64,000 nt of DNA from Sarcocystis neurona. Its lineage: Eukaryota > Apicomplexa > Conoidasida > Eucoccidiorida > Sarcocystidae. The notes beneath the pieces were generated by a model, which was given only the letters and a program-made list of their open reading frames with translations, was not told where the DNA came from and did no database searches. This document shows positions 34,549-48,829 of this stretch, in pieces. Made by a program: the position numbers and the translations under genes. Every line of letters starts with the position of its first letter. Position 1 is the first letter of the stretch. The stretch spans positions 3,743,446 through 3,807,445 of the forward strand of contig KL647292.1 of the NCBI GenBank assembly GCA_000727475.1, read 5' to 3'.

Positions 34549-35754
34549 CACTCTTTTCTGCCACAGTTCTAGAAGTGAATTGCACTGTCCTGCTTTGACA
34601 CCAAATGAACGGCACTCTCCTCCGGCTTCACGTAGGTCAATTTTGGAACTGCAGGCGCGATGTAGTGCAAGTGGACTGTTTTATTGAGTACACCAGGACC
34701 GTAGCACCATTGAATTGCACCTGGTGATTTCCTCTTCCAAAACAAATACTACTGCTGTGTCTGTTCCGCGTGACTCGTGTGCGGCACTGTTCAAAGTTTT
34801 TTCATCAGGACGTGTTGAAATGTTTTCGCCCGTGCGTGCAGAGTGGGCACTAGCGAAAAAACAAAAGCGATCACGAGTAGGTTGACGCATAGAGACCGCC
34901 AAAATGTAGAGCAACGTTGTTCAGGCATTGTACTAACTTACCCACCGTTGATCTTCACATCACTTAGTGAGCAGACCTTCCCAGAAAAATTCTTTTGTCC
35001 CTGTGCTGCCTTAAAGACGTCATATGTGGACGTAGGTTGCAAGTTTCGACGCTGCAGTACCTTCTTCCCCGGGACAGCCATTATGTGTACCTTTGGGCAA
35101 AAATAATCGAACACGGATCATCCTAGAGCTGTACACACATCAATATTTCCAAAGAATAGATGCCCCCTCATACCGAAATTTCTTTTTTGAAGGCACGCTG
35201 TTTTGTTAGCAGTGAGACACTCCAAGTCCCAGCAGAAACATCACATGCGGTGTTCTGGCAATTTGACGTACGGAGCACGCACTGCGTTATGGGGTTGACA
35301 GCTCGTGGGGGTGAAACTCCTTGATGTGTCACGTGTAGGTTGTAAGGGGGGATTATATCTGAAAGGAATAGAGGATGCGTACGATTAAAGGAACGGCCGA
35401 CGCACGAACACCTTAACCAGCACGTCATCAGCATCGTGGTGGCCAGAGTATGGTTCACATTCTGTGTTGCTCGTTACGGTACTACAAAGAATATATGAAC
35501 ATACCTGCAGAGCGTGTGGGAAACTGTCTTTGCACGTTGTGCAAATAAGTGATGCATGTACAGGGGCTCTTGGTCTCCACAGACGGAGTCTTCACAGAAG
35601 CAATCAGTTCTAGCTACATAATATGGAAGAGAAAGCAACAGCCGCAGTGAGTGAATTGTCTACAACCACGTACGTATACACAAATGTACAGTGTTACAAT
35701 TAGTAAGACACCTCTGATCTCACATAGTCGCTGCAGTTACGGGTTTTTGTCTTC

Positions 35755-35803
35755 AATAGCTGGGACAGGCAATAGCTGGGACAGGCAATAGCTGGGACAG
35801 GTG
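35755..35803. repeat. 16-bp tandem triplication
   Basis: aatagctgggacaggc is repeated three times in tandem, the last copy truncated to aatagctgggacagg. Confidence 0.92.
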
Positions 35804-38800
35804 TGTAGTGCTGGGGCAATCCTATGGCCATTCCGACGTATATGCAATAAAAGTAGTAACGTCCTCATAGCGTGCGCTGCTACAGACGTCACCTGGTGAG
35901 GTCCTTGCGGTAATTCGTCGAAAAGAGGCGGATGAATACACAAATGTGCATCGTTCGACTAGCGAGTCAAACAACAGAAAGACACGCCACTGACATACAT
36001 ACGTACACATATATATACTCTGGAATCTGTGTGTATATACATGGAAAAAAAAGCTCGTGACCAATCCAGAATGGGATATTTCGCTAAGAGTCAGACGTCG
36101 CGGTCCGCTGGAAAAGGAATTAGTGCAGGCTAAGTGTAGCGGGCAGGTATAATCTCGGGCCACGGAACCGGTAATCTGTGGACATCGGTGACGCCATTAC
36201 GTGGCGACACGCGCTTATAATGGTTCCGTCCACAATATTTACAAGAGTAATGCAAAAATGAAAGGTGGTTAAATTTCAACAAATGTACGAATAACGAAGC
36301 CTTACACATGAAACAGTTTTCCTCTCCTGTTTACGCGTGATCGCTCTTGTGCTCTCGACGCGACCCCTCTTGCGTGGTCGGGTAGCATCTCAAGGCATCA
36401 TAATAAATAAAGGTACTACCACTGTAACAGGTTTAGAGCGTAGAACACCTGTAGCGCGAGTAGAAATAGCCAAGTTGAACCAAACAGACTCTCGCCAGGT
36501 GTTCTACAAGAATTTGGAGAACTCCTATGTAAATAACCTTGGCTGGACAGACGCGCAGACAACAAGTACGGCACATGTGAGGAGTTCTTGTAGTCAAAAC
36601 CTAAAGAGCTGCACCGGAGCGCTGCGCTCAAATTGCGAATTCTCAGTGCGATGCTACGCACTACCGTGTGCGCACTGCTCGCCTTTGTTAAAACTTCGAC
36701 AATTCTAAGTAGTTCCGCAACGCCTTCTGCTGCCGGGAGACAACGAGAAAGACCATTCCGATTGTAAAACGAGTTCTCTACGCAAAACATCACGTAATAC
36801 TGCTCCGTGAACGCGATCTGAGATGGTCTCGTGGGAAAAGTTAGTAGATAACATTAAGAAACAAAGTAACGTGTCACTTTTTAAGATGATGCAATTTTGC
36901 ATACGGCCTTCGACTGAAAATGGAACTACTACTCTTTACGGGAATGCGTCCCCTACTCCAAGAAAAAACGTCTGCGACCGTCACGTACGCCCACCGACTG
37001 AGATGCATCTTACGCACTAGATATTTATCACTGGTTGCACAAGAGTGTGCACACACCGACCAGAAAAGTGACCCACCGTACTTCTGGCGGAGACATTACC
37101 CACAAATGATTCCTGTACGTGTCTTTTGTCTTTTTCAAAATAAATGACCCCACCGTACACATCGTACGGACCCAATAAAGGCGTTCACCTCTCAACATTT
37201 AGTTTCACGCTGCCGTATAACGCTGAGCCTCGCCGTACAGAACAGTTCTTCCGAGACGACACTGCTACATTTTCTTTGCAACGTAATACACTGCATCGAC
37301 GTTGCAACATAACACGGCCTGCGCTTTCAAACTCTGTACCCTGCACATTGCCAGTTCAATATATTGTCCAACAGTGACACGCATTTTAGATATCCCCGTA
37401 ACGCTGTCCTTCCTATTCGTATACAGAATTTTCAGTGACCGTTTATACCTCCATAAATCTTTGGAGACCGGGACGGGGTTCAGGATTCATCTGAAACAAA
37501 AGTGCACCTGATTCTCGACCCACTCCTAGGCCTCCTGAGAGGAGAAGAAAGGTGTCTTTCAAATCAAACAGACCTTTTGTATAAAGGCTGTCGGTTATCG
37601 TATTGATACGACGGCATATACCCTACGCAGTTCGACTGCTTGCCAGCCCACCACGATTTTTTGACCTTGCCGCGCCAAGCAGCGCATGCAGCAGAGAATT
37701 CTAAACAAGAAAGTTCGTCGGCGCTACCCGGCTCGCTCCTGGAAACCCCTCTGACCCACTTTTCGGGGAACGGTGTTCAATACAGGGACCCCCCCTGGTG
37801 GAAAGTTTCCGAACAATCTTGTGCCCCGCGTCATTGCTTCCGATTGGTAACCTGCACTGATTCAGCTGACCCTTGCGGAGTTCAGCGTTCCAGTTAGTAG
37901 CGATTAAATGTCTACTACAGTAAATTTATATCTCTTAAATTCACATGTACAGACGATGCCAAAAATATTGGACTTCCTGACTGATCGTGTAACACATGCC
38001 ACGAGAAAGCGTAGCTCCTGACTTTTCACAAAAAACAACGCAGAAGTGTTCCCACATACACAGAGCGATGATTGCACCTCGTCCAACTCCTGCGTGCTCC
38101 CTCGGCATTCTACTTCCTGATTCCACAAAGTACCTTTCCAGAGCACAACTATCTCTTGTACTCTTCATCGCAAATCCGAGGACGAACTCGTATTCATCAA
38201 CTCGGTATCCCTGTGCTGCAAGAGCACCATTAAGAGGACGTGCACTCGAGTGCCTACATGCCGGTGTGCACGTCCGCGTAAGAGTGCGCATCGGTTTACT
38301 CCTTGTCACTCCAGCTGTTTCCTTGTGGTGCGTGTTCTGCTGCCCCACAAGATAAACTACTTAGGGCGCCGACTCCAACGCAGGTTTGCTGCTAAAAAGA
38401 ACTTTAGTAAACAATGTAAAACGTCTCCCATTCGTTGCAAAGCCGCTACGCTGGCACTATGTTCCGACACATGCTGGACTCAGCTTGTCTACGTACGTCT
38501 TGACTTCCCTTCTGCAATGTAATCATGCTGGGGTTTCAACTTGTCCGCTGGGACGCTGGGTGCCGCCTTTTAAAAGAGGGGCGCGTATACGCTTTACCTC
38601 GCGTAACATACCTACCAGTACCGTGCCCTGCTCCTATTCGTGTCTAATCCGCTTCCAGCATCTGCTTTATGTGATATCCTACGAGGAGGCGCCCTTGCTC
38701 AGTTACGTGTGTCTTAAACCTTAAAGATGATCCTGATGTGGAAGCCAAACGCGGATGTCTACTGTCTTGTAAGTTGCAGGATTGAGAGACTAATTGGATC

Positions 38801-40249
38801 CCAGAGTTCTGCACTGGCTCCGTGTAACGTTTCCAATATGCTGTGCTACTAATAATTTCTCGATCAGTTCCTTCTTCCCATCGCAGGAGAAATGGCGGAT
38901 ACACTATCAACTCCCGTCGTCCACACAAGCCGGCACTCACTGCATTCGTCCTTCATGACTGCGTCACTACGTAGCGGCGCTCAGCACGTCTAAATGAGCT
39001 CCCTGATTGTCCTGTCTCACCTACAAAAAGTCCGTAGTAGCTACTCCGCATAGACGTATCCGCGATTTTGAAGACGATGCTACCACCGCTTTGTTAAATG
39101 ACCACCGTCATCCTTTGAACATCAAAAACCGAAAATGTGGAATACATGAGTGTAACATTGTACGGTAACATATCTCGGTCGAAGTGCTTCATATGCGCCT
39201 CTATCGATCCTATCGTTACCAGTACCAACCAGTTCAGGATCTTTCATATTACACCGCCTGAACTTACCCTGTGCTGTTCGATAATACGCGGCACCTTCAG
39301 ACCTCTACGGTACATCAATGACTGTTGTGGCCGGGAAATCACGCGAATACTTTAGACCGCGTCCCCCGAAACTTACCGCACAATTTTCTCTGCAGATATT
39401 TGCAGAGTTCGAACTGTGTATCAACCTTTTTACTGTGATAGTACTGATACACAGTCTGTGCAGGTACAACTCCCGGTGCCTTGACACACCAAGTATGGTA
39501 CAGCAGATACGTACACAATCCACACCTGCCTGTGGTGCCCAGAAATTATAGGCTGGACATACCTGTCTTAAGATATATCCGTATAGGCACACACGTCTGC
39601 TGCATGCGGGTTCGTGCGTCCACCCACTCAGCGACGGCCTATATTACTAAAACTGCGGTCTCGTACACGGGTGGCAACCATCAAACCAGCCCGCTGCAAT
39701 TCATAACACGCGCCTCATATACGTGTGCGTGATCTCAATCTGGCGTGTGGCCAACTCTCCCAGACGTGCGTGTCGCGCGACTGAATTCCCCATTCTACTG
39801 TGTTTTACCTGCTATATATATAGAACTAGTCTCTACCGCTGCGCCGCTGAAAACAGGCGCTACGTATCGATGTTCAGAATCTCTGCTACCCACACTACTA
39901 TGCGATAACTGCTTTATTAAGGAAAAACTGCACGTCATGCGGAAGTGTGAATAATAATCGTTGGTACGGACCTGACTGCAAAGCCTTAACGAACCGGTTA
40001 CAGTACACACGCTAAGAGGGCGCTGCTGCACTTTGACTGTGAATAACGTTGCCGCTTGGAGTCTACTCCGGTCAAAGCTGATTCGAAATATGCTGCTATG
40101 ACACACTGTCCACAGGTGCTGCAGGACTCTGCGTGGGCCCCCGTGTGGTTGCCCGCAACCACGTCGTTCCAGTGCACTTTCTCCGACGGCTCGCTGCACC
40201 GCACTAGAAAAGACATCCCTCCAGCTTCTTCGCGACAGCTTTTGTCGGC

Positions 40250-40275
40250 GGGGGGGGGGGGGGGGAAGGGGGGGG
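40250..40275. repeat. Poly-G tract
   Basis: Sixteen G, two A, then eight G on the + strand. It is a candidate G-quadruplex and a likely assembly or sequencing weak point. Confidence 0.9.
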
Positions 40276-41618
40276 CATTTTATGAGAATCTACTCCTCGC
40301 AGACTGCTGCGTCGGCTTAAGACGGCGCGCCCCGTAACTCCATTTTTCGTTCGCTCCTGCCACGATATATCTACTTGTGTCCCACGCACAGTAAATAATC
40401 CAGAAAACTTCTCCCTGGAGAGACTCAAAAGATACGCACTCAAGCAAAAAGGGGCCCTCTTAACGTACGGGAGGGACTGCCTGCTTTGCGTGCAGTTATG
40501 CTTCACTTTCAGGCTACCCTTCGTTTCGCCGTATAGGTACACTCTGTCTGAAATCCTCGACTATTCGACTCAGCTTGTGCACACGAATACGCTGTAAGTC
40601 TACACGATATGTTTATCGCACTCATAATGATACACCACCGCTATCTCTTCACAAACAGACTTGACTTTCAGTCTAAACGATATGCTAGTCGCAATGATAA
40701 TGGTCGAGCACCGCTAACGGTCCGTTCTTCTCCCTTGCCTTCTCACGCAACCTTCAGCTTCCACAGGGCGGCGCGTACGTACACGAGAAGGCGACGGCAG
40801 TTCTTCTACTTTGCACCAGCGCCAATGTTCAGTCTTCTTCGATGAATAGCCTTTCCTGCTTTTCGCAAGTTTTATTTCTGTCACGTTCTCCCTCCAAGTT
40901 TCTTGTCCTCACCCGGGATAGTCCTAGTCACTCACTCGCCTTTTTTTCTCGCGCTTTTCCTCTCTCCCACAACTCAGAATTCCTGTGTCGCATTCTCTCT
41001 CCTTTCACTTTCATGATCCTCGCTCACTAACTTAACTGCACCACTACACCATCTCCTTTCTTGCCTTTCCCTTACGGTGCTTTCTGCTTATTTTCTGCCA
41101 CCTTATTTCCTGTGAAGTCTCCTCTGCACTCCTAAATACTACTTCCGTGTCTCTTTCTACCACGCAAAGTCGTCTTCCTCACTCTCCTGTCGTCCCAAGC
41201 ACTCTTCACTCCTGCACAATGTAGAACCTCCGCTCCCTGGCACGTCCACGCAGCATCCCCCTCCACAGAACTACAGCTGAACGGACAGTGTCGTAGTCTT
41301 GCCCTGCTGCTACCCCTGTTGAGTCGCACACCTTGGCTGTGACGACTTGCGCTGCCGCACACTCTTGCGCTGCTGCAACTGGGGATGTACTGGTTGTTCC
41401 GCTTTTCCACCGCTGCTCCTGTTGCTGCGTGGCTGGCTGCGCTGTTGCAGTGTTGTTTCACGTTGTAGTAACACAGTTGCTACACAGCAGTTCCTCCAGT
41501 ACACGGCCAATAGCGCTGAAAATTCTTCTACAGTAACACGTGGAGCTCACGGTCAGGCAGCTGTGTGCACTACACAAATTTTACTGGTGTCTCCTCTTGC
41601 TTCGTATCTCCTCTTTCT

Positions 41619-44600
41619 CTAAGCATACGGATGAGCTCTCGCCCCTACTGGTGCCATGCGCGCGTATCCAGTCGCAGGAGCCGGGGCAGGTCTGGGGCGT
41701 CGAGCTACGTTTCGAACATCGTACGGATCAGGAGCACCTCCAACACCTCCTGCTGCTGATTCGTAGTCCGCCGCTGCTGCGCCGCCACCAGGTGCACCAC
41801 CGTAGGGATGCATTCCGTACGCGCCTCCACCACCATATTCAGCTTGCGGCACGACATCTCCAGCACCAGCGGCAGAGCCGTACGCAGGGTACATCGATGC
41901 GGCAGGTGCTGCTGCACTGCTTCCGCCTGCGGCAGGTGGTGATCCTCCCGCTGCTCCCGGCACCGCTGCAGCAGGAGGAACGCTGCTACCGTAAGGGTTC
42001 ACCCCACCCTGCTGCAGTACCCCGTAACCGCCTCCTGCTGCGGCTGGTGCTGCTCCGTACGGTTGCTGCAGCGGAGCTGCCGCTGATGGATGAGACGCAC
42101 CCGCTGCATACGGATCAGCGGCGTATGGATGACGTACAGGCACGCCGTACTCCCCGTAGTCCCCACCACACGGAACGCCCCGAGAAAAGTGGGCTCTTCT
42201 CATAGGACCACCTGAAGTTCCACAAAAAACCACCAAAATATGCCAGTCCGTTCAGAGTACATCCACGCAACAGCAACCCAGCATGGCCAAAGCATCAGCA
42301 CCACCGGCAGCGACGCAGCAAAAGTGGGGTAGCAGAATCACCACCATCAGCAAGGTCCCGGCAGTAGTCGATGACAACCCAGAAGCAGTTCAACAATATC
42401 ACCACGCACCCACCTCGCACAAGCTACCCGGGCTGCATCAAACGAAACGCATCCACATTACTGGCAGCAGCTGTGGTACGTGTACCCAAACCAACTGCAT
42501 CTCTTTCCACCTATAGAGCAATTCGCACCCCCAAAACGGTAAGTTCCTTCCCAAGATCTCTTCTGATTGCCGCCTCACGAAGAAGCCCCTCCTACGTGAC
42601 AAATCCGCCTTCTGCCTCGAGTTGTACCCCACGTACTCTAAAAAGACCCTCCTGCTACACCATTGGCTTCCCTGCTTCAACAGCTTCAGCTCTGTAGTAG
42701 AATAGTAGTAAACAGCTTGTAACAGCAACACAGCAGCGGCAGCCGTTCATAAGAATACAACGTCACGCACCGGAACACCCTGCTGCACTTGAAAGAACGG
42801 TGCATTTTTAGCACCACTGTGGGAGGAGCAAAAAAATTACTGCTGGAGCGGAGGAATTCACTCCGGCAGTGGGAAAGCAGGAACTGTGCGGCAGAAGATT
42901 CTGTAAGCGTCGTCATTTCATTTACCCGCCGGTGCCCCGTAGGCGTCCAGTTCAGGGCCAGCGTAGCCATAGCCAGACACCATCGGGCGGTACGAATGGC
43001 CGTTGCTTTCCAGGCCTCTGCCACGGAGATCATCCTCGGGACCGCGGCGACGGTTTCTCTCCTCTCTCAGTTGCTCTCTACAAAAGAAAACGGAAAAAGA
43101 GTCCAATGCATATTTTTCCTTCGTGCTACGGTATAGGTATTGAAAATGACCATTTCTCTTCCTAGACCAAGAACGCTTATTTTCGGGTACATCGAACACT
43201 TCTTCGAGTGACCCACACTACATCACGTGGCCAGAACTATGCTACGTCTCATACGAGAGAGCAAACTGTAGAAATTCCCCTGCAGCCTTGGTACTCTCTT
43301 CGGTGCATTCAGCTGCGGCGCTTATTTGCCGTCGCGTGGCTTCTCATTGTTCGTGTAAGGCACCACATGCAGAGCGGTACATGTTTGTTACGTGAAAGAG
43401 TACGCGTAAACAACAGTGAAGACGACAGACTACTAGCTAAACAACCCGCAAATACAATTGAGCGTGTGTATCGTCTCAGCCACCGACGTGAACCCTTCAA
43501 ACACATACGGCGGATACAACCACGCATGGTACACTTTTTGCGGCGGCAGCCCTTCAGCTGCGCAACAGTGAAGACAACGTAAGGCAGTGCAGTTCATAGA
43601 CCCTTCCAATACGCGGTAGTTCGGGAACTAGAAACTGCATCCGGCGCAGAACTACACTGCAGGCAGGTACGTGACAGCGTCGAACCCACACCGAACGGCA
43701 AGCTTTGTACCTGGCTTCTGCCTTCTTGGCCTCGATGATTGTGCCTTCGATATCATGCATGCCCACCGCGTTCACCGCGCTGTGCGTATACAGGAACGTC
43801 ACAAATCCGAACCCGCGAGGCCGTCCTGGAACAACAGCAGCAAGCGGGAACACCCCGGCACACCGCGTCGACCACAAAAAATATCAACAGAAACCCCTAC
43901 AGCTGCAGGTTCTTCAACACAGCAGCACGCCGAACAAGGGCACAGCTCTACGGAGCAGCTACACGGACAGCAGAGACGACAGCAACAGCAGCTGCAATAC
44001 CGTAGCAACACCACTGTCACCACCACGACCACGCTTAAAGGACCCACAGCGGCGCCACAGCGGCGCGGGTGCGCACAAGCCGCACGAGTGCGCCAAAGAC
44101 GACCCACTGCTGCGCATTCGATGAGCCGGTTGAGCACCTTGATGCCAGCACGCATAACCAGAAATGCTAGAGTAACACGACAACGGCAGCAAAGAACGCC
44201 ACCAGTCGCCTATAGGGCGGCATCCCTGAGTAAAATTCTTGGCGGACGGAAACCGTGCTTTGAAAAAACTTCCTTACACGTGCGCCTTCCGACCGCGCGA
44301 CCTGGTACGGCAAGAGCATCAACCGCTTAACCGCAAAGGACCGCCGGACACATCCGCATACATTCGGTTTCTGTACACATTTCCGTGACACATCTCCGCT
44401 GGCGTAGACATAATAAACGCTGATGCAAAAGCAAAGGGATGCACAGACGCGGACAGACGGAAGCTCGGTCCGTCAGCAATTACACAGGCACACACATAGG
44501 GGGGCATACAACCCTCTACGAACACCGGAAATAAAGTGCTTAGTGAGGTGTTTACACAGCGAAACTATGTATAGAAACACGCTCAGACACGAACACACGT

Positions 44601-47483
44601 TGTCCCATCTACCCAGTGCACGTTCGTTTCTCTCTGACTTTCAACAAACTAACAAAATTTATGAGGTTTACACTAACCTGCCTTCGTTTCTAGAAGAAGC
44701 CGCTATACGTGCAGATATACACATTCACCGACATAGTTGTACACAACGATACACTCGACTCTACGGAGATTCACAGTAGTAACATGTGGCAGGGAGACAC
44801 TGAGCACAGATACATATTCGATATGACCAACAAGGACCTAGAACATAACCGCCAAATATGCACACCGAAACGATCGACACATACTTCAGCGGGCGCTGCA
44901 TCGGGTGTGCATACCGGTGTTCTTGTCACGCATTAGAGACACCTTCTTCACGGCGCCGAATCTTTCAGAGAGGAAGCTCGTAATTTTCTCTGCAAAAATC
45001 CGCATCCGCCACACATCGCATCTCCATGACGAGCGACAACGACAATGCGCGCGTCCAGCCTTACTCAACTGCGCAGACACGTCACTACTGCGTGCCACCG
45101 CTGCGACGCACACACCGGCGACACACTTAAATGAGGAGTCTGCAGTGAAGAAGTCACTCCAACGGCACTCGACGTCCGCAGATCGAAGAATGTATCTAAA
45201 ACACATGTGGCGCGAACTGCCACAAACATTCACGTAGATGCGCATTCACAACTGTGCGCAGATACGTACACTACTGGCGCCAGTGGGCACATGCATACGG
45301 ATCAACTCTCCGTTTGTGTGCCTCGCCCATAAACCAGCACAATCGAGTACGCAAACTGGCGCACATTCCCGTGCAAATTTGTCCACACGCATACGGGCAC
45401 CTCTGCACATGCATGCCTCACAAATAAAGGAGCCCATTCGAGTACCCACACTGGCGCACATTCCTGTGCAAACTTGTACACGGCCCAGCCTGGACGTTTA
45501 TAAACACACCTTCTGTAAGGTCATCAGGAATGCCTCCAATAAAAATTTTGTTTTCCTGGTCTTCGTCATAGCGTGTGACGGCCTGTCCACGCGGAATCGC
45601 CCGCCGCACATCCACCTGCGTATTTAAGAGTGATATTTCACACAGCGCGTGAGCACTTGATTTTCTGCTGACAAGTGAAATCGCGTCACGTACGGTTTAT
45701 CACGTCCACCCACTATTCGTCTCAAACTCGCATTACTACAGCTCTTCCACGTCGGACAGACGGCGTCGGGGTACTACTACTGCGAAACAGCGTCGCGCTA
45801 GTTCGAAGATGCTTGTGTACGTCCGGACACACGAACGTGTATTCGAATGCAGAAGTGACGCTGTTGTTTCTTTTGACTGCCCCTTTTGCCAAAAAAGCAG
45901 CACGCGGCAGGCTGCCAACCCCGTACAGTGTACGAACAGCGGGCACTAAAACGTAACAGCTGTGCATATAGTTCTTCACGCCTACGCTGTACCCAGGTCG
46001 CCTACTGTCACACTTACCACTGCAGGCAGTTCACGGTGCGCTTCCACGCAATGTCCGCAGGGACACGTATCTATCTTTCTGAGACAAAAGAATAGTTCTT
46101 ATACACAGCCGACCACTGCTTGCCTTGCCGACCACTACTTATGTTACCAGCTTTCGCTATAGTAGCACACCTGCGCGCAACCGTGCAGAGCCAGGGTACT
46201 CTGCCTCGCTTGTGCTGTCGCTCAAGGTATACGTCCACACACCTCCCCTTCACGTACGTCGACACACATGGGCACACCTTGTTTCCACGCCCGTGCACGG
46301 GCACACCACACACAAAGAAGTCACTCGCTTGTGCAAGTTAACTACGCGTGACACGTGGACATAAATGCAGGACGACGAGAAAGACCTACCTCGTGTCCGT
46401 CAATGACGTGAGGTTTCGCCTGCATGCACTCGTTGACAGCAGACGCCTCTGTGAACGTGACGAATCCGAAGCCGCGGCTCGCGCCGGTGATTCTATCCAT
46501 CATAATCACTACATCGTCCACCTGCATGTACGCAGCACAATGGAAACAGCAAAGCGATCCTCAGCAACTTACGTATGCGGTCACTTCGGGTTCCACCAAA
46601 GGCCACCCGCCGCAGCACACAAAAAAATGCCACACATGAACCTGGTCGGCGAGATCCACCTGTCCCCTGCACGGCGGCACCATCTGCAGTGACGTACTGT
46701 GGTGTCTGTGTTTGGCAGCAATTATCCTGCGCACTTCACTGCGCGTACGTTGTTGCCTTCTGTCTGTGCTGCCTCTATTTCTGCGGTGTCCTCGCTTCCT
46801 CCTCTAGTAAAAGGGTGCTCTTCCCTAGCATCATGCCTTCATACGCCGTTCTTCACGTTAGATCGAACGCGGCCCTCTCCTAAAAGGTACACTAACGCAT
46901 CGCCTGGCCTAGTCCCACGACGACACAGCTGTCTCGCCTTGCGTGGAGAACCCAATGCTGTATGCATATGTCCCCTTTCCCTCTAAATTCGGAATAACCG
47001 TCTGTCCTTCGTGTCAACATCCCTCTACACACAAGTAAGCTCTTTCCTCACCGTCCCGAATTTTTTCATGAGATCCGAAAGCGCCTCTTTAGTGGTGCCT
47101 GGTGGGAGGCTTCCAACAAAAATTTTGTTTTCTTCGACAGTGTCGCCACTGTCGGCCCCTCTTTCTCCTTGTCCACTTCTGTAGCTCATGGGTCTTCCCC
47201 CCCCAGGTACAGGGTAAGGGGATGCAGCACCTCCAGGTGTGGAGGGAATTCTCGCGGAGTAACGGTAGCTGCCCCCGCGAGAAGGGTAGATGCGCGGCTG
47301 CTGGTGATTTGTTGCCGCGGGCGCACCGCGAGGACCGGCATATGCACCACCAGTTGCTCCGTAGTAAGGAGGGCCCTGCGACCGCTCCTTCGCCATCATG
47401 TGGTGCTCAGGCATCAACATCATGCCGCCAGAGTCCAGCAACTCACCTCCGCCAACTGCACCGTCTGCCGCAACTTGCTGCAT
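41619..47483 (-). CDS. Two-RRM RNA-binding protein (hnRNP/Musashi/DAZAP1 type), 534 aa
   Basis: Probable mRNA-binding regulator. Seven minus-strand exons: 47483-47052, 46521-46390, 45615-45510, 44989-44915, 43825-43711, 43077-42926, 42211-41619; every junction agrees in phase. RRM1 (about 119-195) has RNP2 IFVGSL (121-126) and RNP1 RGFGFVTF (160-167). RRM2 (about 210-287) has RNP2 IFIGGI (212-217) and RNP1 RGFGFVTF (253-260). A short linker, DVRRAIPRG, joins them, as in Musashi/hnRNP A/B proteins. The N-terminus (1-115) is Gly/Pro/Tyr-rich. The tail carries RERNRRRG and then about 230 residues rich in Gly, Ala, Pro and Tyr (PYGAAPAAAGGGYGV), typical of a low-complexity phase-separating region. 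The start is the first ATG after an in-frame TGA. An acceptor-like site 18 bp upstream allows another 5' exon. Confidence 0.93.
43826..44914 (-). other. Intron within RRM2 of the RNA-binding protein gene
   Basis: Splits RRM2 between KNT and RPRG. On the sense (minus) strand it is CTG/CTC-rich toward its 3' end and finishes gctgctgttgttccag. Other introns of the gene are 42212-42925, 43078-43710, 44990-45509, 45616-46389 and 46522-47051. They hold ORFs without recognisable domains. Confidence 0.85.
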
Positions 47484-48829
47484 GTCGGAAACAGCTGCTG
47501 CTGAGGCAGCAAAAAGATGAAGGTTTCAAATGCTGGGCACAGGGCGACTCACGTCAGTCGAAAAGCACTGCCCACTGCGGTCGCCAAGCACGCCGATACG
47601 CTCAACGGGACCCGAGAATGCCGCAAAACGCAGTGATACACCAGCCAAAAGACTGCTCGTACGAAGAAGCTAAAGCTTATACCCTGTTATTCGTAGACGT
47701 CGGGAAGATTCCACATCCGCAGAGGGTGCAGCAACAACTTACCAGCCCTCAGGAAACACGGCCACACGAGCGAACACAAAGTCATGGGCACGGCCGGGCA
47801 GCCGACGACCAAGAGTTCCGCTAGTCCTGCTGAAAATCCGCCCTGCAGCACACGGCATACACAACAACACAAACAACGTGTGACTGACGCACGGCGGCGC
47901 CACTGGTAGTCACATACGTGCCGACGCGGGCCCATGTCTAGTACCAGAACCGTGTCCTAGAAGGCAGCAAGAAAAGTAACACGACGAAGTTCGCAGGATC
48001 ATGCTAGCATTCTATTCCGCAGCAGTTAAATACAGTGAATGGCGACAACGTGGAGAAACAGTCAAAAGGCACTGCCCAAATAGACTTCTGTATGCTTTCC
48101 TCTGGTGACAACTGGGTCTAAAGCTCCCATTTGAGGCTAGTATGGACTAAAGCGTAGTGGGTACGGTAGAAGCGGGGGAAACACGCCCAAGCAACGGCTA
48201 TGAGCGGTACCACAGCACACGACGTCCACAAAAGTATGCATAGCGGTCGCATGAGCGAAGGGGGGGGGGGGCGCGTCTAGGGATCAGACCGCATACTACA
48301 TACCGCTAACGTAGACACAAACTGTACCAGTTACGGAAAATGGTGACGACTTCACGCTCTACAGCAAAAACATGAAACATCCATCCACTTGAACGTCGAC
48401 AAGAAAACGACACTCTGGGGAGGAGACGCTTGAGCGCTAACACCGCCGGGCGACAATCACGGTTCCGTCCCGAACAGACGGAACGCCAGATTTTGCAGGG
48501 CTCAAACAGCGGTTACCTTCTTAAGGGCAAAAAAACATCCCCTTTATTTGGGAACCGGGAGATAGATTTACTGCTGACGCCTTGTGGAGTTGCTAGTGGG
48601 AAACAGTGGGGGAGGAAGATGGTGCTTGGACAAAAAGGCGGCGCGTCCCCCTTTTAATGTACGTCCAGAAAAAAAAAAACAAAAGACCGTGGTTGCATAG
48701 CTTTTCCGGTCTTCTCCTGGATGCCGAGAAAAACAAAGCGGAGGTTCCGTCAAAGCCACGACGAAAGAAGTGTGGAAGGCTTCGGTCCCTCACGTCACAG
48801 TGACACTGCGGTGGTTGTGAGCCCCCCAG
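47484..48829. other. Interval between the divergently transcribed RRM gene and the next + gene
   Basis: Probably contains both promoters. A poly-G run lies at 48260-48271 and an A-rich run at 48668-48682. The + frame 48430-48657 and minus frame 47687-47935 show no family. Upstream exons of either neighbour could be hidden here. Confidence 0.45.

Larger units (their letters stand above)
33144..41618. other. 8.5-kb stretch without a convincing gene
   Basis: The longest frames are 34057-34548 (+, 163 codons), 36416-36793 (-), 36337-36708 (+) and 37941-38348 (-). All overlap open frames on the other strand, and none shows a family signature. Base composition is less repetitive than elsewhere. 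Marked items are a 16-bp triplicate at about 35755-35803, a poly-G run at 40250-40275 and a pyrimidine-rich stretch at 40830-41160. Confidence 0.4.

Noticed and set aside
41540..42205. 221-codon + ORF
   Set aside because: Antisense of the Gly/Ala-rich tail exon of the RRM protein.
47102..47824. 240-codon + ORF
   Set aside because: Mostly antisense of RRM exon 1, whose minus-strand reading contains the conserved RNP2 motif.
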